Numbered from the stretch's first letter, positions 1 through 6,302 are shown. The stretch is 7,790 nt of DNA from Bacteroidota bacterium (GCA_016868515.1 VGGM01000055.1:1-7790); one strand, 5' to 3'. Program-made: numbers and translations. The notes: generated by a model from the sequence alone, not told the origin.

Positions 1-702
1 CAGAAGGAGATTATATCAGGAACCAAGCGCTGGGTTGTAGGTAACAGCCTTTATACGTGGTATCTGCGTGAGTATGCCGGAGTTAACCCGAACACTGGAA
101 GGGCCCTCTGGTATAAGGATGTCCTTGACGCAGATGGCAACCCTACAGGTGAAAGGGTAACCACCGATACTTACACGAATGCCACCAGGTACGAACTTGG
201 CGAGTCAGTTCCCGATTTCTACGGTGCACTTACGAACTCTTTCATTATTATGAAGGATTTTAACTTCTCGTTCCAGTTCTACTTCAGCGTTGGAGGCAAG
301 GTTTATAACAGCCTAAAGGAGCAGACAATGAACGATGGTTCAAGATACGGCCATCAGCTGAACAAGGATGTAATGAACTCATGGCAGCAGCCGGGTGATG
401 TTACCGATGTCCCGAGGTTCGTTTACAATAACGGAACCCAGAGCAATTTACAGTCAAGCAGGTTCCTTGAAGACGGATCATTTTTAAGGATGAGGAACGT
501 CAACCTTTCATATTCGATCCCCTCAAGACTTCTTGGAGGTACCGGACTTGATGGCGCTTCGGTCTTCATAAACGGCGACAACCTGTTCGTGCTTACCAAG
601 TATACCGGCCTTGACCCCGAACAGGGACTCAGCGGTCTGACCAACACCACAAACGTACCGAACGTCAGGACGGTCACATTTGGGATAAATCTCAGTTTCT
701 AA
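1..702 (+). CDS. SusC/RagA-family TonB-dependent outer-membrane transporter, C-terminal part only
   Basis: The frame is open from base 1 to the TAA at 700-702, giving 233 residues; the start and most of the protein lie left of the window. SusC proteins are 22-strand outer-membrane barrels of about 1000 residues that import oligosaccharides or peptides with energy from TonB, under a SusD lid. The family is shown by the segment around residues 23-40 (REYAGVNPNTG, then LWYKD), by PDFYGALTNSF near residues 72-82 leading into barrel strands, and by GDNLFVLTKYTGLDPE, the usual text just before the last strands. The protein ends in TFGINLSF, a final strand with a terminal aromatic residue as expected for a Bam beta-signal. 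The ATG at 250 is internal, not a start. A susD gene follows 21 bases later, the standard operon order. The substrate cannot be read from this fragment. Confidence 0.95.
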   Translation, partial: QKEIISGTKRWVVGNSLYTWYLREYAGVNPNTGRALWYKDVLDADGNPTGERVTTDTYTNATRYELGESVPDFYGALTNSFIIMKDFNFSFQFYFSVGGKVYNSLKEQTMNDGSRYGHQLNKDVMNSWQQPGDVTDVPRFVYNNGTQSNLQSSRFLEDGSFLRMRNVNLSYSIPSRLLGGTGLDGASVFINGDNLFVLTKYTGLDPEQGLSGLTNTTNVPNVRTVTFGINLSF

Positions 703-712
703 CCCAAAAACC

Positions 713-717
713 GGAGG
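713..717 (+). promoter_or_regulatory. Shine-Dalgarno-like GGAGG before susD
   Basis: GGAGG lies six bases upstream of the ATG at 724, in the short susC-susD gap. Most Bacteroidota genes, including the others in this window, lack a clear Shine-Dalgarno sequence, so this one is unusual. It supports the chosen susD start. Whether it acts in initiation is inference. Confidence 0.5.
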
Positions 718-723
718 ACAATT

Positions 724-2364
724 ATGAAAAAGATATTATTGACATTGACAATTGCGGGACTTCTGTTTGCAGGATGTTCGGAGGAATTCCTCGAGAGATT
801 CCCTACAACACAGATTGATGAAAGTGCTGCTTTCAGCACTCCCGAAAACGCCATGGCAGTACTCTATGGTGTGTATGACATTTGCTTCGGAACCCAGGCA
901 ATGGGTTCATGGATGATGATCTTCAACGAGGTTAGGGGCGATGATTGCTTCGTTACGCAGCAACTCAACTGGAACTTCTGGCCACAGGTCTTCAATTATC
1001 AGCAGATACCTACATCAACCTTCAGGGGAGCACCCAGGGATTGGTGGAACGGACTCTACAGAGTGGTTGAAAACGCCAACGGCGCCATTAATGCCGATCT
1101 TCCTTTCGTCGATGCAGCTAAGGATGCATACCTTGCCGAAATGAAGTTCATGAGGGCTTACGCCTACTTCCACCTTGTTCAGATCTTCTGCGCTCCCTAT
1201 GGCAAGGACAACGGCCAAAGTCCTGGTGTCCCGGTATACGAGGTAAGTGATGCGAGCATAATGAAAGGCAGGGGCGTTGTGAGCGAAGTTTACGATCTTA
1301 TTGAGAGTGATCTCACCGACGCCATTGCAGGATTGCCTGCTCTGAATAAATCATTTGGAGCCACTCGTATTACAAAGGCATTTGCAAATACTGTGATGGC
1401 AAGAGTGAAAATGGCCAAGCTTGACTATGCAGGTGCAATACCGTATATCGATGCAGCTATTGCTGATGCACCCGATATCCTGACAACCCCTGCCGCTATC
1501 GCCGATTACACCAAAGGCATTAACCGTAAAACCCTCGAATCGATATTCAACGTTCCGTTCAACATCGATGACTATGGTATTTTCTGGGGCTTCTCAAACT
1601 TCTGGGATCATCCCGAGGGCTACGGTAATATAATGGTTACGACCGATCTTCTAAACCAGTATGCCGCCAACGATGTAAGGAGGGAGTGGTATATCACGCC
1701 AATGTTCTGGAATTACGGAGATGATGATGTTACAGATTACTTTGGAGCTTACAAGTCATACCTGTATCACTTTGAGGGTGCACACGACTGGTCCTTTGCT
1801 GAGATCCAGGACTTATATGATAACACAACACCTCTTGACAATTCACTCTTCTATCCGAACCGTCCCGCATCTGACCTTTTTGTCCGACCGGGAATTCACT
1901 CAATATATGGCAAGTTTCCGAGGATGGACGGAGTAAGAGGGGGTGATTTCGGAAGCGTTGGTCTTGACCAGCCGACATTGGCAAGAACATCGGAATTATT
2001 CCTGATGAAAGCCGAGTGCGAGATGAGGAAGCCGGGTCCGAATGAGACTGCAGCCAAGGCAGCTCTTCAGGTAATTCAGGCAAGAGCCGTGGCCGGAACG
2101 CCATTGTCGGCCAATACCGGTGCTGCCCTTCTGGCTGAGATAATGATGGAGCGCCGCAAGGAGCTTGTTGGTGAGGGCTTCAGGTTCCTCGATATTCTGA
2201 GGCTTGGACTTCCCCTCGCAAGGCCAAACATTACGGGACCAAACTGGTCGACGATAATGAACCTGCCCGCTTATGACAACAAGATGATCTATCCTATTCC
2301 TGAGCCGGAGCTTGACGCAAATCCGATGATGGATAAGGCTGTTGACCAGAATCCGGGTTACTAA
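724..2364 (+). CDS. SusD/RagB-family nutrient-binding outer-membrane lipoprotein
   Basis: This 546-residue protein has the usual length of a SusD homologue. These are surface lipoproteins that cap the partner SusC barrel and bind the incoming glycan or peptide. Residues 1-17 form a lipoprotein signal peptide (MKKILLTLTIAGLLFAG) with the lipobox cysteine at 18, followed by Ser-Glu-Glu, which fits the acidic surface-export signal of Bacteroidota lipoproteins. The N-terminal helical SusD-like domain includes FMRAYAYFHLVQIF (142-155), and TPR-like helices run to about 250. The C-terminal RagB/SusD domain carries the hallmark ERRKELVGEGFRFLDILRLG (476-495) and a closing IYPIPEPELDANP. The start is fixed by the signal peptide and the GGAGG upstream. 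The gene follows susC by 21 bases and precedes a small lipoprotein gene by 31 bases, so all three are probably co-transcribed. No enzyme gene is visible to reveal the substrate. Confidence 0.97.
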   Translation: MKKILLTLTIAGLLFAGCSEEFLERFPTTQIDESAAFSTPENAMAVLYGVYDICFGTQAMGSWMMIFNEVRGDDCFVTQQLNWNFWPQVFNYQQIPTSTFRGAPRDWWNGLYRVVENANGAINADLPFVDAAKDAYLAEMKFMRAYAYFHLVQIFCAPYGKDNGQSPGVPVYEVSDASIMKGRGVVSEVYDLIESDLTDAIAGLPALNKSFGATRITKAFANTVMARVKMAKLDYAGAIPYIDAAIADAPDILTTPAAIADYTKGINRKTLESIFNVPFNIDDYGIFWGFSNFWDHPEGYGNIMVTTDLLNQYAANDVRREWYITPMFWNYGDDDVTDYFGAYKSYLYHFEGAHDWSFAEIQDLYDNTTPLDNSLFYPNRPASDLFVRPGIHSIYGKFPRMDGVRGGDFGSVGLDQPTLARTSELFLMKAECEMRKPGPNETAAKAALQVIQARAVAGTPLSANTGAALLAEIMMERRKELVGEGFRFLDILRLGLPLARPNITGPNWSTIMNLPAYDNKMIYPIPEPELDANPMMDKAVDQNPGY

Positions 2365-2395
2365 CACGGGACTAATAATTAAAAAACCAGATGTT

Positions 2396-2797
2396 ATGAA
2401 AAAATCAATATATGCTGTATTTTTTCTGATACTTGCACTCAGCTTCGGTTGTGAGAAGGAGCAGGATGCTATTCAGGATGCAGGCGGAGTTACAATCAAG
2501 AACACTGTTAAAGTCGGAACTACGGTTGTACCTATGGATGTTAAGGTTAAGAATAAGACAACCGGCGAGTATCTAATTGACGGCTGGGCAAGGCTGAATG
2601 CCAATGAAACTGTTGGTTTTCACAATCTTGCAGCTGGGCAATATGAACTGGAGATGAAACGTCCGTATATTTCCGGTTCAAGTACACCTACCACGAATCC
2701 GGAGCTATTCCCAACAGTTATCAATACAATAACAATTGTTGAAGGTGAATGGCTTACATATGCGATGAGCTTTACAATCCCTCTTCCTGTCAAGTAG
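2396..2797 (+). CDS. small putative lipoprotein of the SusCD operon, function unknown
   Basis: I do not recognise a family for this 133-residue protein. The ATG at 2396 is chosen because it begins a clear lipoprotein signal peptide (MKKSIYAVFFLILALSFG) with the lipobox cysteine at 19; the in-frame ATG at 2342 would overlap the susD stop and add 18 residues that spoil the signal. After a Glu/Lys/Gln-rich linker the mature part looks all-beta, with alternating hydrophobic strands such as GVTIKNTVKVGTTVVPMDVK and a FHNLAAGQYELEM turn-strand. The latter is reminiscent of the 'derived value plus stated effect' strands of carboxypeptidase-regulatory/transthyretin-like domains, but that is only a resemblance. 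It starts 31 bases after susD and ends just before a strong terminator, so it is probably the last gene of the transporter operon. A role as an accessory surface binding lipoprotein, like SusE/SusF in position, is inference. Confidence 0.8.
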   Translation: MKKSIYAVFFLILALSFGCEKEQDAIQDAGGVTIKNTVKVGTTVVPMDVKVKNKTTGEYLIDGWARLNANETVGFHNLAAGQYELEMKRPYISGSSTPTTNPELFPTVINTITIVEGEWLTYAMSFTIPLPVK

Positions 2798-2832
2798 AGG
2801 AGAGAGGATCACTCAGTAAATGTATCAGTTAC

Positions 2833-2867
2833 AAAAGGGAGGGTAGATGTTACTCTCCCTTTTTTTT
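2833..2867 (+). terminator. intrinsic terminator closing the susC-susD-lipoprotein operon
   Basis: A 13-base-pair stem (arms 2833-2845 and 2851-2863, with one G-T pair) has a five-base loop GATGT. Its right arm runs into a T tract at 2860-2867. The lower stem is AAAAGGGAG paired with CTCCCTTTT. It lies 35 bases after the lipoprotein stop and before the rpsP promoter, exactly where an operon boundary is expected. Confidence 0.9.
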
Positions 2868-2887
2868 AAAAGAGAGTTAGTTAACCA

Positions 2888-2918
2888 TTGAGAAGTTCAA
2901 TAATTTACCGTACATTTG
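2888..2918 (+). promoter_or_regulatory. Bacteroidota-type promoter for rpsP-rimM
   Basis: TACATTTG at 2911-2918 matches the Bacteroidota -7 consensus TAnnTTTG exactly. A TTG at 2888-2890 lies 20 bases upstream, the expected spacing for the -33 box. Transcription would begin a few bases after 2918 and leave a leader of roughly 40-45 bases before rpsP. The site sits directly after the preceding terminator, which supports it. Confidence 0.75.
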
Positions 2919-2968
2919 CAGCCTCAAAAATTTATTGTAGGTATAATTAACAAGCGTTTTAAGACCAA

Positions 2969-3562
2969 ATGGCAGTTAAAATCAGATTAGCTAGGAAAGG
3001 CCGCAAGAAGCTGGCTTTCTACCACATTGTGGTAGCAGATAGCAGGTCGCCACGTGATGGCAGGTTCATTGAAAAGATCGGGTTGTACAACCCGAACACT
3101 AATCCGGCAACCATCGAACTCGATTTCGACAAGGCGCTGGGATGGCTGCATAACGGAGCGCAACCTACCGACACGTGCCGTGCGATTTTGTCGTACAGGG
3201 GCGTAATGATGAAGAAACACCTTCTTGAAGGCGTTAAGAAAGGGGCTTTCGATGAGGCCGAAGCCGACAGGAGATTTAATGACTGGCTGACCTCGAAGGA
3301 GAAGTCTATTGACATGCAGCGTTCATCGCTCGAAAAGGCCGGGGAAGAGAAGAAACGGAAAAGGATAGCAGAGGAGAAGCTTATCAGCGAAACCAGGGCT
3401 GCAGAGATTGCACGCAGGAATGCTGCTGAAACAGCAGCTGAAGCAAGAGGTGAGGAACCTGCCGCTGAGGAAGTAACTGAGCAGGCACAGGAGGAGCCGG
3501 TTGCTGAAACCGAAACAGCTCCGGAGGCGACTGCAGAGGAGCAGACTCCCGCTGCAGAGTAG
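2969..3562 (+). CDS. rpsP: 30S ribosomal protein S16 (bS16) with long Ala/Glu-rich C-terminal extension
   Basis: S16 binds 16S rRNA in the body of the 30S subunit and is needed for its assembly. Residues 1 to about 83 are the conserved core: [20 protein letters not shown], then [20 protein letters not shown] and a C-terminal part around [19 protein letters not shown]. The protein is 197 residues, against about 82 in E. coli. The extra 110 or so residues begin with a charged, probably helical stretch ([12 protein letters not shown] near 126-137) and end in a low-complexity tail rich in Ala, Glu, Pro and Thr. Extended S16 proteins are, from memory, common in Bacteroidota, so this is a lineage trait and not a fusion artefact. 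The start gives the standard MAVKIRL N terminus; there is no Shine-Dalgarno sequence. It is the first gene after a strong promoter and is followed by rimM after 34 bases. Confidence 0.97.
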   Translation: MAVKIRLARKGRKKLAFYHIVVADSRSPRDGRFIEKIGLYNPNTNPATIELDFDKALGWLHNGAQPTDTCRAILSYRGVMMKKHLLEGVKKGAFDEAEADRRFNDWLTSKEKSIDMQRSSLEKAGEEKKRKRIAEEKLISETRAAEIARRNAAETAAEARGEEPAAEEVTEQAQEEPVAETETAPEATAEEQTPAAE

Positions 3563-3596
3563 CAGCCGGGTTAAATCATCATATAGCCGGAACAGT

Positions 3597-4112
3597 ATGG
3601 AGAACCTCCGGTTAAGTGAGATAGGCAGGATTGCAAAGACCTATGGATTTCGGGGAGATGTCCTGATAAGGCTTGCAGAGAGAATTACAGATGATTTTGA
3701 CACCATTGAATCGCTCTTCCTCCTTGTTGAAGGGAGGGCGGTTCCTTTTATTATTGAGTCTGTTGTGAGCCAGGGCAACAGAACCCTTATTGTTAAGTTC
3801 AGGTGGTACGACTCACCGGAGAGCATGGCTGAGTTTGCCGGTTGCCCGGTTTTAATGATTAAGGCAGAGGCTGATCTTCCGGCATTTTCCGATCACCGCA
3901 TGCTTGAGGGTTTTACCCTGTATGATGAGGATGGGACTGTAAGAGGCATTATTACGAGCATTGCACTAACGAAGCATCAGTGGCTTGCAACTGTTGATTC
4001 TCCCTCGGGGAAGTCGTTCCTGGTTCCCGTTCATGAAGACCTTGTCAGGGGAGTTGACGTTCAGGAACGCACGTTAATAATCGAGATTCCCGACGGCCTG
4101 GAAAATCTCTGA
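3597..4112 (+). CDS. rimM: ribosome maturation factor RimM
   Basis: RimM binds free 30S subunits and helps the 3' (head) domain of 16S rRNA to mature. This 171-residue protein has the two expected domains: an N-terminal RimM beta-barrel (about 6-90, with the signature GRIAKTYGFRGDVLIR at 10-25) and a C-terminal PRC-barrel (about 102-168, with MLEGFTLYDEDGTVRGIITS and the closing FLVPVHEDLVRGVDVQERTL). The frame is open further upstream to an ATG at 3501, but that would place 32 Arg/Ser-rich residues inside the rpsP tail; the ATG at 3597 yields the conserved N terminus MENLRLSEIGRI. It lies 34 bases after rpsP and is probably co-transcribed with it. The trmD and rplS genes that follow rimM in many other phyla are absent here. 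Confidence 0.96.
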   Translation: MENLRLSEIGRIAKTYGFRGDVLIRLAERITDDFDTIESLFLLVEGRAVPFIIESVVSQGNRTLIVKFRWYDSPESMAEFAGCPVLMIKAEADLPAFSDHRMLEGFTLYDEDGTVRGIITSIALTKHQWLATVDSPSGKSFLVPVHEDLVRGVDVQERTLIIEIPDGLENL

Positions 4113-4180
4113 TGGTACTATAGCTGATGCAGCAATCAGGAAGAGCTTAAGTCTTTGTTGTAAACCATAAAACTAAAGCG

Positions 4181-4876
4181 ATGAAAAGATTTTTGTTTAT
4201 TGTTGCTTCCGTTCTGATGCTCGGGACAATCTCCTTGTCAGTATCAGCCCAGAAGCAGACCAGGGAGGTAAGCAACTTCACAAGGGTGGGATTTGCCGTT
4301 CCAGGCGAATTGTATGTTAAGACAGGCACTTCATTCAGTCTGGAACTTGAGGGTAGTGAAAGAATGCTGTCAAAGGTTGTTACAGAGGTGAAAGACGGCA
4401 GGCTTGTAATTAAAATGGAGAACCCCGCTTTATCGTGGAATGAAAAGGTAACTGCCCGGATTACCATGCCGTCAGTGGAGGGGCTGAGTATCTCAGGTTC
4501 AGGTAAGATATTTGTTGAGTCGTCACTCAATGGGAATGATCTTTCACTCTCAATCAGCGGCAGTGGAAAGATATTTTCGGGTGATTTGGATTACTCAAAG
4601 CTGACCTGCTCTATTTCCGGATCGGGCGATTTTGATTTTTCCGGTAAGGGGAATGTTGGTGAAGCTTCACTTTCAATAAGCGGCAGTGGTAATTTCAAGG
4701 CTCCATTGCTTGATATCAAGGTGCTCGAAGCACGTATTTCAGGAAGTGGTTCGTGCGACTGTCATGTAACAGGCAGCCTTACAGCCTCAATTGCGGGTAG
4801 TGGTAATATTTATTATTCCGGAACCCCCAGGATTGACGTCAGGGCGTCGGGATCGGGTAAGGTAATGTCGAAGTAG
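4181..4876 (+). CDS. exported head-GIN domain (DUF2807) protein with SGSG repeats
   Basis: The 231-residue protein starts with a signal peptide (MKRFLFIVASVLMLG, continuing to a cleavage site at about VSA-QKQ, residues 23/24) and no lipobox cysteine, so it is probably periplasmic or surface exposed. The mature part opens with REVSNFTRVGFAVPGELYVK, typical of the DUF2807 'putative auto-transporter adhesin, head GIN domain' family. From residue 103 it carries seven regularly spaced motifs, mostly (S/A)ISGSG, predicted to build a right-handed beta-helix or similar stack of beta rungs. The biochemical role of this family is not established, and the 'adhesin' label is a database name. It follows rimM by 68 bases with no convincing promoter or terminator between, so read-through from rpsP-rimM is possible. 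Cys192 and Cys194 (SCDCH) could form a disulfide or bind metal, but nothing else supports this. Confidence 0.9.
   Translation: MKRFLFIVASVLMLGTISLSVSAQKQTREVSNFTRVGFAVPGELYVKTGTSFSLELEGSERMLSKVVTEVKDGRLVIKMENPALSWNEKVTARITMPSVEGLSISGSGKIFVESSLNGNDLSLSISGSGKIFSGDLDYSKLTCSISGSGDFDFSGKGNVGEASLSISGSGNFKAPLLDIKVLEARISGSGSCDCHVTGSLTASIAGSGNIYYSGTPRIDVRASGSGKVMSK
4487..4858 (+). repeat. seven SGSG-type protein repeats in the DUF2807 gene
   Basis: The encoded motifs SGSG (AGSG once) begin at residues 105, 126, 146, 167, 187, 205 and 223, so the spacing is 21, 20, 21, 20, 18 and 18. Most are preceded by a beta-type I/S alternation (LSISGSG, CSISGSG, ARISGSG, ASIAGSG). The DNA copies differ in codon choice (tcaggttcaggt, agcggcagtgga, tccggatcgggc), so the repeat is kept by protein selection and not by recent duplication. 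Confidence 0.9.
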
Positions 4877-4888
4877 GTATTACTACTT
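4871..4888. terminator. short palindromic hairpin over the two convergent stop codons, possible weak bidirectional terminator
   Basis: AAGTAG (4871-4876), loop GTATTA, then CTACTT (4883-4888) form a perfect six-base-pair stem. The left arm contains the TAG of the DUF2807 gene and the right arm the reversed TAG of tsaC. The stem is AT-rich and is followed only by TCTAAG, without a real T tract, so strong termination is doubtful. It is the only structure I see at this convergent junction. Confidence 0.3.
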
Positions 4889-5458
4889 TCTAAGTATTGT
4901 AATTACACCGTTTGTATCAATTCTGATTACCGGGGAGGGCCTGGCCCTTCCCGTATCGTTTCGCCTGTACTCGGCCACATAATCAGCCCCTCTTACAATA
5001 TCACCAGCAATCTCTGAGAAGATTGCCGGCGGGGGTTCACCGCTCAGGTTGGCGGAGGTGGATACGACAGGCTTACGGAATCTGCCAATAAGTTCAATAC
5101 AGAATTGTTCGCTGCAGATCCTAACCGCAGAAAAACCGTCATTTGACACCAGTTGCGGGGCCAGCAACCCTTTTCGGGCCGGCAATACAAGGGTCAGCGC
5201 ACCCGGTTCAGCCTCAGAAAGCTCATAAACAACAGCCGGAAGGTCACGGGTGTAGCGCTCAAGCATGGCAAATGAATCGACAAGTACGATCATACTCTTT
5301 TCGGGAGGCCTGTTTTTGATCGCAAACACCTTATCTACCGCCTTCCCGTCAGTTGCGTCGCAACCAAGGCCCCATATTGTATCGGTAGGGTAGAGAATCA
5401 CTCCCCCCGACCTGAGAGTATCAACAGCTTTCTCTATATCTTTTCTAATCTCTTCCAT
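4883..5458 (-). CDS. tsaC: L-threonylcarbamoyladenylate synthase (TsaC/YrdC type)
   Basis: The enzyme makes threonylcarbamoyl-AMP from threonine, bicarbonate and ATP, the first step of t6A37 formation on ANN-decoding tRNAs in the cytoplasm. Its 191 residues match the single-domain TsaC/YrdC form; the extra C-terminal Sua5 domain of about 340-residue homologues is missing. Visible motifs are GGVILYPTDTIWGLGCDA (18-35), the K-x-R element AIKNRPPEKS with Lys48 and Arg50 (46-55), PGALTLVLPA (85-94), AVRIC (111-115) and STSANLSGEP (133-142). The C-terminal RPSPVIRID stands where PST-type text is usual. It starts six bases after the dapD stop, so the two are surely one transcript, with no Shine-Dalgarno sequence of its own. 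It converges on the DUF2807 gene with a six-base gap. Databases may call it Sua5/YciO/YrdC/YwlC. Confidence 0.95.
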   Translation of the reverse strand: MEEIRKDIEKAVDTLRSGGVILYPTDTIWGLGCDATDGKAVDKVFAIKNRPPEKSMIVLVDSFAMLERYTRDLPAVVYELSEAEPGALTLVLPARKGLLAPQLVSNDGFSAVRICSEQFCIELIGRFRKPVVSTSANLSGEPPPAIFSEIAGDIVRGADYVAEYRRNDTGRARPSPVIRIDTNGVITILRK

Positions 5459-5464
5459 AATCTG

Positions 5465-6283
5465 TCAGAATGCTACATCATACTCCCTGAGGGCGTCATT
5501 TAGTGAGGTCTTCATATCGGTCGATTCCTTCCGTCTTCCTATTATCAGTGCACACGGTACACTGAATTCACCTGCAGGGAACCTTTTCGGAAAAGTGCCC
5601 GGAATAACCACCGAGCCGGGAGGAACGTATCCCCTGTACTCAATGGCCTCGCTGCCGCTTACGTCAAGTACCCTTGTTGTCCCTGTTATTACCACATTTG
5701 CACCAAGCACGGCTTCATTGCCGATCATTGCACCCTCAACCACAATTGACCTTGACCCGAGGAAGCAATTATCGCCTATAATTACAGGGGCTGCCTGAAC
5801 AGGCTCAAGCACTCCGCCTATACCGACGCCTCCGCTGAGATGAACATTCCTCCCTATCTGGGCACACGAACCCACTGTTGCCCATGTGTCGACCATTGTG
5901 CCCTCTCCGATCCAGGCACCTATATTTACAAAAGAGGGCATCATTATCACGCCCGGTGACAAGTATGAGCCATATCTTGCCACAGCTCCGGGAACCACTC
6001 TTACTCCCAGTGCCCTGTAATCGCTTTTCAGCGGTATTTTGTCATTGAAATTCAGTGGACCAGCTTCCGAAGGCTCAGTTTTCATAATAGGGAAATAGAG
6101 GATTACGGCCTTCTTGACCCATTGATTAACCCTCCATTTACCGTCAATCTGCTCAGCCACTCTGAGGTTTCCCTTATCGAGTTGTCCGATGGTTTCAGCA
6201 ATTGCCAACCGGACCTCCTTTCTGGCCAGGATATTTCTCTCTTCCCAGGCTGCCTCAATCAGGCTTTTTGCTTCTTCCTTCAT
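5465..6283 (-). CDS. dapD: 2,3,4,5-tetrahydropyridine-2,6-dicarboxylate N-succinyltransferase
   Basis: DapD moves succinyl from succinyl-CoA to tetrahydrodipicolinate in the succinylase branch of the diaminopimelate/lysine pathway, which feeds peptidoglycan. The 272 residues match the E. coli enzyme (about 274). An N-terminal helical domain (1-95, with LRVAEQIDGKWRVNQWVKKAV at its end portion) is followed by a left-handed beta-helix of hexapeptide repeats (about 100-235). The family signature MVDTWATVGSCAQIGRNVHL starts at 130 and continues into SGGVGIGGVLEPVQA. Asp132 and Glu183 (VVEGA) align with residues proposed, from memory of work on the mycobacterial enzyme, as catalytic. The ATG at 6283 gives the standard N terminus. 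It heads a minus-strand pair with tsaC and is divergent from hppA. No other lysine-pathway gene is in the window, and no lysine riboswitch fits the short leader. Confidence 0.97.
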   Translation of the reverse strand: MKEEAKSLIEAAWEERNILARKEVRLAIAETIGQLDKGNLRVAEQIDGKWRVNQWVKKAVILYFPIMKTEPSEAGPLNFNDKIPLKSDYRALGVRVVPGAVARYGSYLSPGVIMMPSFVNIGAWIGEGTMVDTWATVGSCAQIGRNVHLSGGVGIGGVLEPVQAAPVIIGDNCFLGSRSIVVEGAMIGNEAVLGANVVITGTTRVLDVSGSEAIEYRGYVPPGSVVIPGTFPKRFPAGEFSVPCALIIGRRKESTDMKTSLNDALREYDVAF

Positions 6284-6302
6284 CTTTCAACAGGTTTTCG
6301 GG

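Noticed and set aside
250..702. ATG at 250 as the start of a separate 150-residue gene
   Set aside because: The same frame is open and SusC-like back to base 1, so this ATG is internal to the transporter.
1730..2367. Minus-strand open frames opposite susD
   Set aside because: They overlie strongly conserved SusD coding sequence and encode nothing recognisable.
2342..2395. Upstream ATG at 2342 as the start of the small lipoprotein
   Set aside because: It overlaps the end of susD and puts 18 polar residues before a complete lipoprotein signal peptide; the ATG at 2396 fits better.
2391..2399. Mini-frame ATG-TTA-TGA overlapping the lipoprotein start
   Set aside because: A two-codon frame next to an AT-rich start is expected by chance and nothing else supports a role.
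3501..3596. Longer N terminus for RimM starting inside rpsP
   Set aside because: The added residues are Arg/Ser-rich out-of-frame translation of the rpsP tail, and the family N terminus begins at 3597.
4083..4109. Inverted repeat GAGATT/AATCTC at the end of rimM as a terminator
   Set aside because: The stem is only six base pairs with a 15-base loop, lies inside the coding sequence and has no T tract.
4113..4180. Promoter for the DUF2807 gene in the 68-base gap after rimM
   Set aside because: The nearest candidate, AGTCTTTG, lacks the TA of TAnnTTTG, and no clear TTG is correctly spaced.
6284..6302. Lysine riboswitch before dapD
   Set aside because: The likely promoter leaves under 20 bases of leader, and the divergent region shows no long structured RNA; a lysine riboswitch needs well over 150 bases.
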